A DNA stretch of 64,000 nucleotides, from positions 186,001 to 250,000 of the forward strand of contig NZ_SWJG01000005.1 in the NCBI RefSeq assembly GCF_005870035.1, in the 5' to 3' direction. The notes beneath the pieces were generated by a model. That model saw only the letters and a program-made list of their open reading frames with translations, was not told the DNA's origin and made no database searches. This stretch comes from Spirosoma lacussanchae (GTDB taxonomy: Bacteria > Bacteroidota > Bacteroidia > Cytophagales > Spirosomataceae). The number at the start of each line of letters is the position of its first letter. Position 1 is the first letter of the stretch. Below are positions 61,978 through 64,000 of the stretch, in pieces. The position numbers and the translations under genes are program-made.

Positions 61978-62436
61978 ATGAAGTCTGTAACTATTTACCG
62001 TAAACTGGTGCTGCTGGGCCTGATTGTCTGCGCTCAGGCTGCCTGGTCACAGCAGCAACCGGCCGGTCTGTACTGCAACCCAATCACCCTGAACGGTCAC
62101 CCGCTCAATGTTGAGTCGTTCACCCTGTATACCCGGGGAGTGCTGGCCGTCGTACACGGCGACCCGGCCAGCACCAACCACAAACCGCTGCCGTTTCGGG
62201 TCTACCTCCGGCGGGCGGGCACCATCATCCGGCAGGGCGCATCGAACGACACCTACGATGTCTATTCGGTTCAGCTGCAGGAGCTGATGCCCGTGGCCCG
62301 GGCGGGCGACGAACTGGTCATTGATCTGGCGGGCGATGCGAAAGCCCAGGCTGGCGGTCGGCGTACCCAGCAGGTAATACGACTAAAACCGTTTGACCCC
62401 TTACTAAGCTGGTTCAGGCGGAACGACAATTGCTAG
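61978..62436 (+). CDS. Small secreted protein, unknown (B)
   Basis: A 152-residue exported protein, a distant paralogue of the preceding one. Signal peptide ending AAWSQQQ. The C-terminal half (PFRVYLRRAGTIIRQGAS, then QLQELMPVARAGDELVIDL) parallels the 61549 product in order and spacing. It ends in WFRRNDNC. It lies 21 bases after gene A and 12 bases before the regulator, so the three genes are probably one operon. Function unknown. Confidence 0.65.
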   Translation: MKSVTIYRKLVLLGLIVCAQAAWSQQQPAGLYCNPITLNGHPLNVESFTLYTRGVLAVVHGDPASTNHKPLPFRVYLRRAGTIIRQGASNDTYDVYSVQLQELMPVARAGDELVIDLAGDAKAQAGGRRTQQVIRLKPFDPLLSWFRRNDNC

Positions 62437-62448
62437 ATCAGTGCTGCC

Positions 62449-63384
62449 ATGAAAGGGTTATCCATTGCTGCCCCACTTATGCGCGTCCTGACAGGAGGAG
62501 CCTGCCTGCTCGGCCTGGCGCTGCTGTTGGCGCAGTTTATCGGCGCTACCCCCGGCGTTTCACCCTCGGAAGCCCGCAGCCGGGATGATAAAATCAACCT
62601 GGCTCTGCGCCGGACAGCGCATCATCTGCTGCGCGCAGCCGGCGACTCGACCTCGCGCATTCTGCCGGTGCAACGGACGGGCCCGCATACGTTTCAGCTC
62701 CGGCTGACTCAGGCGTTTGACTACGACACCCTGCCCGCCCTATTGCAGGCGTCGTTCCGGCTGCACCGGATTACCGAGGCCTACGACGTAGCAGTGCTGG
62801 ACTGTACTACGGGCCAGGTGCAGCTGGGCTACAGCGTCACCGATCTGATGGATAACCAACCGGTACCCTGTAGCGGCCGGGCCAGGCGGGCCGGCTGTTA
62901 TACCTTACAGGTCACCCTGGCTCCTCCGGCCGCGCCCGCTCCCCGCACCCATACGGGCTGGCTACTCGCGGCCGGGGGGCTGCTGATCGGTCTGCTGTAT
63001 ATTTCCTGGCAACGCGCCCTGGCTCCGCAGACCATACCGGCACAAACGATACCCACTGAACCGGCCGACGTAAACCCCGATCAGGTACGTTTCGGCAACA
63101 CGATTCTCGACCTGGGGCGGCAGACGCTCCGGACGGCCGGTACCGAGCAGAACCTGACCTACCGCGAGGCCAAGCTGCTGCGGCTCCTGGTACAACATGC
63201 CAATCGGGTGCTGGAGCGCGACGCCATCCTGAAAGCGGTCTGGGAAGACGAAGGCATTACCGTTGGACGAAGCGTTGATGTATTTGTTTCGCGGTTGCGG
63301 AAGCTCGTACAGGCCGACCCGGCGGTGCGCATTGTGGCCGTACACGGAGTCGGCTACCGGCTGGAAGTCCGCACTGGTGAATAA
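62449..63384 (+). CDS. Membrane-anchored winged-helix transcription regulator
   Basis: A 311-residue protein. N-terminal membrane segment (about 12-32), a periplasmic domain (about 35-165) with INLALRRTAHHLL, FDYDTLPALLQASFRLHRI and YDVAVLDCTTGQVQLGYS, a second membrane segment (about 168-186), and a C-terminal OmpR/PhoB-type winged helix (about 215-306) with LTYREAKLLRLLVQHANRVL and VDVFVSRLRKLVQ. The periplasmic domain recalls the input domain of some Bacteroidota histidine kinases. It is a one-component membrane sensor in which the DNA-binding part follows the second helix, opposite to ToxR. It probably controls its own operon and the DUF4097-like gene next to it. Confidence 0.82.
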   Translation: MKGLSIAAPLMRVLTGGACLLGLALLLAQFIGATPGVSPSEARSRDDKINLALRRTAHHLLRAAGDSTSRILPVQRTGPHTFQLRLTQAFDYDTLPALLQASFRLHRITEAYDVAVLDCTTGQVQLGYSVTDLMDNQPVPCSGRARRAGCYTLQVTLAPPAAPAPRTHTGWLLAAGGLLIGLLYISWQRALAPQTIPAQTIPTEPADVNPDQVRFGNTILDLGRQTLRTAGTEQNLTYREAKLLRLLVQHANRVLERDAILKAVWEDEGITVGRSVDVFVSRLRKLVQADPAVRIVAVHGVGYRLEVRTGE

Positions 63385-63451
63385 TCGGTAAGTAGCCGTG
63401 CAACCTTCTGTTAACGAAACGCATCTTTCCTCCGTAAACAAACCATCAGCC

Positions 63452-64000
63452 ATGAAACGCAGCCAGTTTTTCCTGACCCTGCTCAGCGCAGCCACCCTAA
63501 GCCTCCCCGCTTTTGCTCTCGATACCCACCGCGACGATCGGGAAGAGCCGTTCCAGATCAAAACGTTTTCGGGTAATATCAACGCCGTACGGGCCGAAAC
63601 ATCGGGTGGAAGCCTCACCATCGAAGGCGGTACCGACCGGAACGCCAAGGTAGAAATGTACGTGCGCCCCAACAACTGGAACGGTCGCAACAACCTAGAC
63701 AAAGCCGAGATCGAAGAACGCCTGAAAGAGTATGACATAACCATTACGCAGGAAGGGGGCACCATCGTGGCCATTGCCAAACGCCGGAACAACGACCGCG
63801 ACCGCTGGAACCGGAGCCTCAGCATCGGCTTCAAGTTCTATACGCCCCGCAACGTAGCCACCGATCTGCGCACATCGGGCGGCAGCATCCGGCTGGCGGG
63901 CATCAGTGGCAAACAGCGCTTCCGGACCAGTGGCGGCAGCCTGCACCTGAACGATGTGCAGGGCGATATCAATGGCCAGACCTCAGGCGGCAGCATTCAC
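63452..64000 (+). CDS. DUF4097-like secreted protein, 3' end outside window
   Basis: An open frame from an ATG at 63452 to the end of the window: 183 codons, no stop. It has a signal peptide (ending LPAFALD). The body repeats a TSGGS word at near-regular spacing (ETSGGSLTIEGG, RTSGGSIRLAG, RTSGGSLHLND, QTSGGSIH), as in DUF4097/adhesin-like beta helices. It differs from the four others in the window, which use xNGxI words. It follows the membrane regulator by 67 bases and is probably its target. The remainder lies outside. Confidence 0.82.
   Translation, partial: MKRSQFFLTLLSAATLSLPAFALDTHRDDREEPFQIKTFSGNINAVRAETSGGSLTIEGGTDRNAKVEMYVRPNNWNGRNNLDKAEIEERLKEYDITITQEGGTIVAIAKRRNNDRDRWNRSLSIGFKFYTPRNVATDLRTSGGSIRLAGISGKQRFRTSGGSLHLNDVQGDINGQTSGGSIH

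Overview
The window looks like chromosomal DNA of a Bacteroidota bacterium, most likely Cytophagales near Spirosoma (inference). Signs seen in the sequence are a SusC/SusD/DUF3823 outer-membrane uptake set, TonB receptors with N-terminal carboxypeptidase-like domains, several ~800-residue double-FtsX permeases, HEAT-repeat anti-sigma factors, LytS/LytTR signalling, GC-rich coding DNA and -7 boxes of the TAnnTTTG type. I recognise no tRNA, rRNA, CRISPR, phage or transposase gene.

Layout. (1) 1-9141: a truncated MacB-like permease gene reads leftward off the window. Divergent from it is a probable metal-homeostasis region: MerC-like protein, thioredoxin-reductase-like flavoprotein, His-rich lipoprotein, TonB receptor, two ABC-2/DUF3526 permeases and their ATPase. 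Two copies of the same operator, TTTGCAAC-N3-GTTGCAAA, stand in front of the two transcription units and suggest one Zur/Fur-like regulon. (2) 9228-14613: a TetR regulator with a small membrane protein, divergent from a PaoABC-type molybdenum aldehyde oxidoreductase operon that ends in a 20-bp hairpin. (3) 14614-24185: a phosphate-scavenging island with PhoD, a Na/Pi cotransporter, a methyltransferase, two alkaline-phosphatase-superfamily enzymes and a calcineurin-like phosphoesterase, plus a decayed fragment of one of them. (4) 24653-31014: a lipoprotein, then ECF sigma factor, HEAT anti-sigma, two DUF4097-like secreted proteins and a beta-barrel receptor. (5) 31115-37915: a small polysaccharide-utilisation locus on the minus strand (SusC, SusD, DUF3823, then a GH43 arabinanase behind a terminator). 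(6) 38694-48455: three tandem FtsX permeases, a PA14-OmpA protein and a secreted protein. (7) 48724-52198: LytS-type kinase, LytTR regulator and a beta-propeller protein. (8) 52377-61318: a second ECF sigma/HEAT anti-sigma/DUF4097 pair module, followed by two more FtsX permeases around a small secreted protein. (9) 61549-64000: two small secreted proteins, a membrane-anchored winged-helix regulator and a DUF4097-like gene that runs off the right edge.

Themes. Envelope sensing dominates the right half. Two copies of a sigma/anti-sigma/DUF4097 cassette share a promoter layout (nine A's then TC, GTAA, 13 bases, CGG), and five large permeases sit beside them with no matching MacB ATPase in the window. 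A small family of intergenic elements with inverted-repeat ends (three copies) is scattered through the right two thirds. The strongest candidates for something undescribed are the operator-linked metal module at 1.1-9.1 kb and the duplicated envelope-stress cassette with its shared promoter. Both are inferences from sequence and context.
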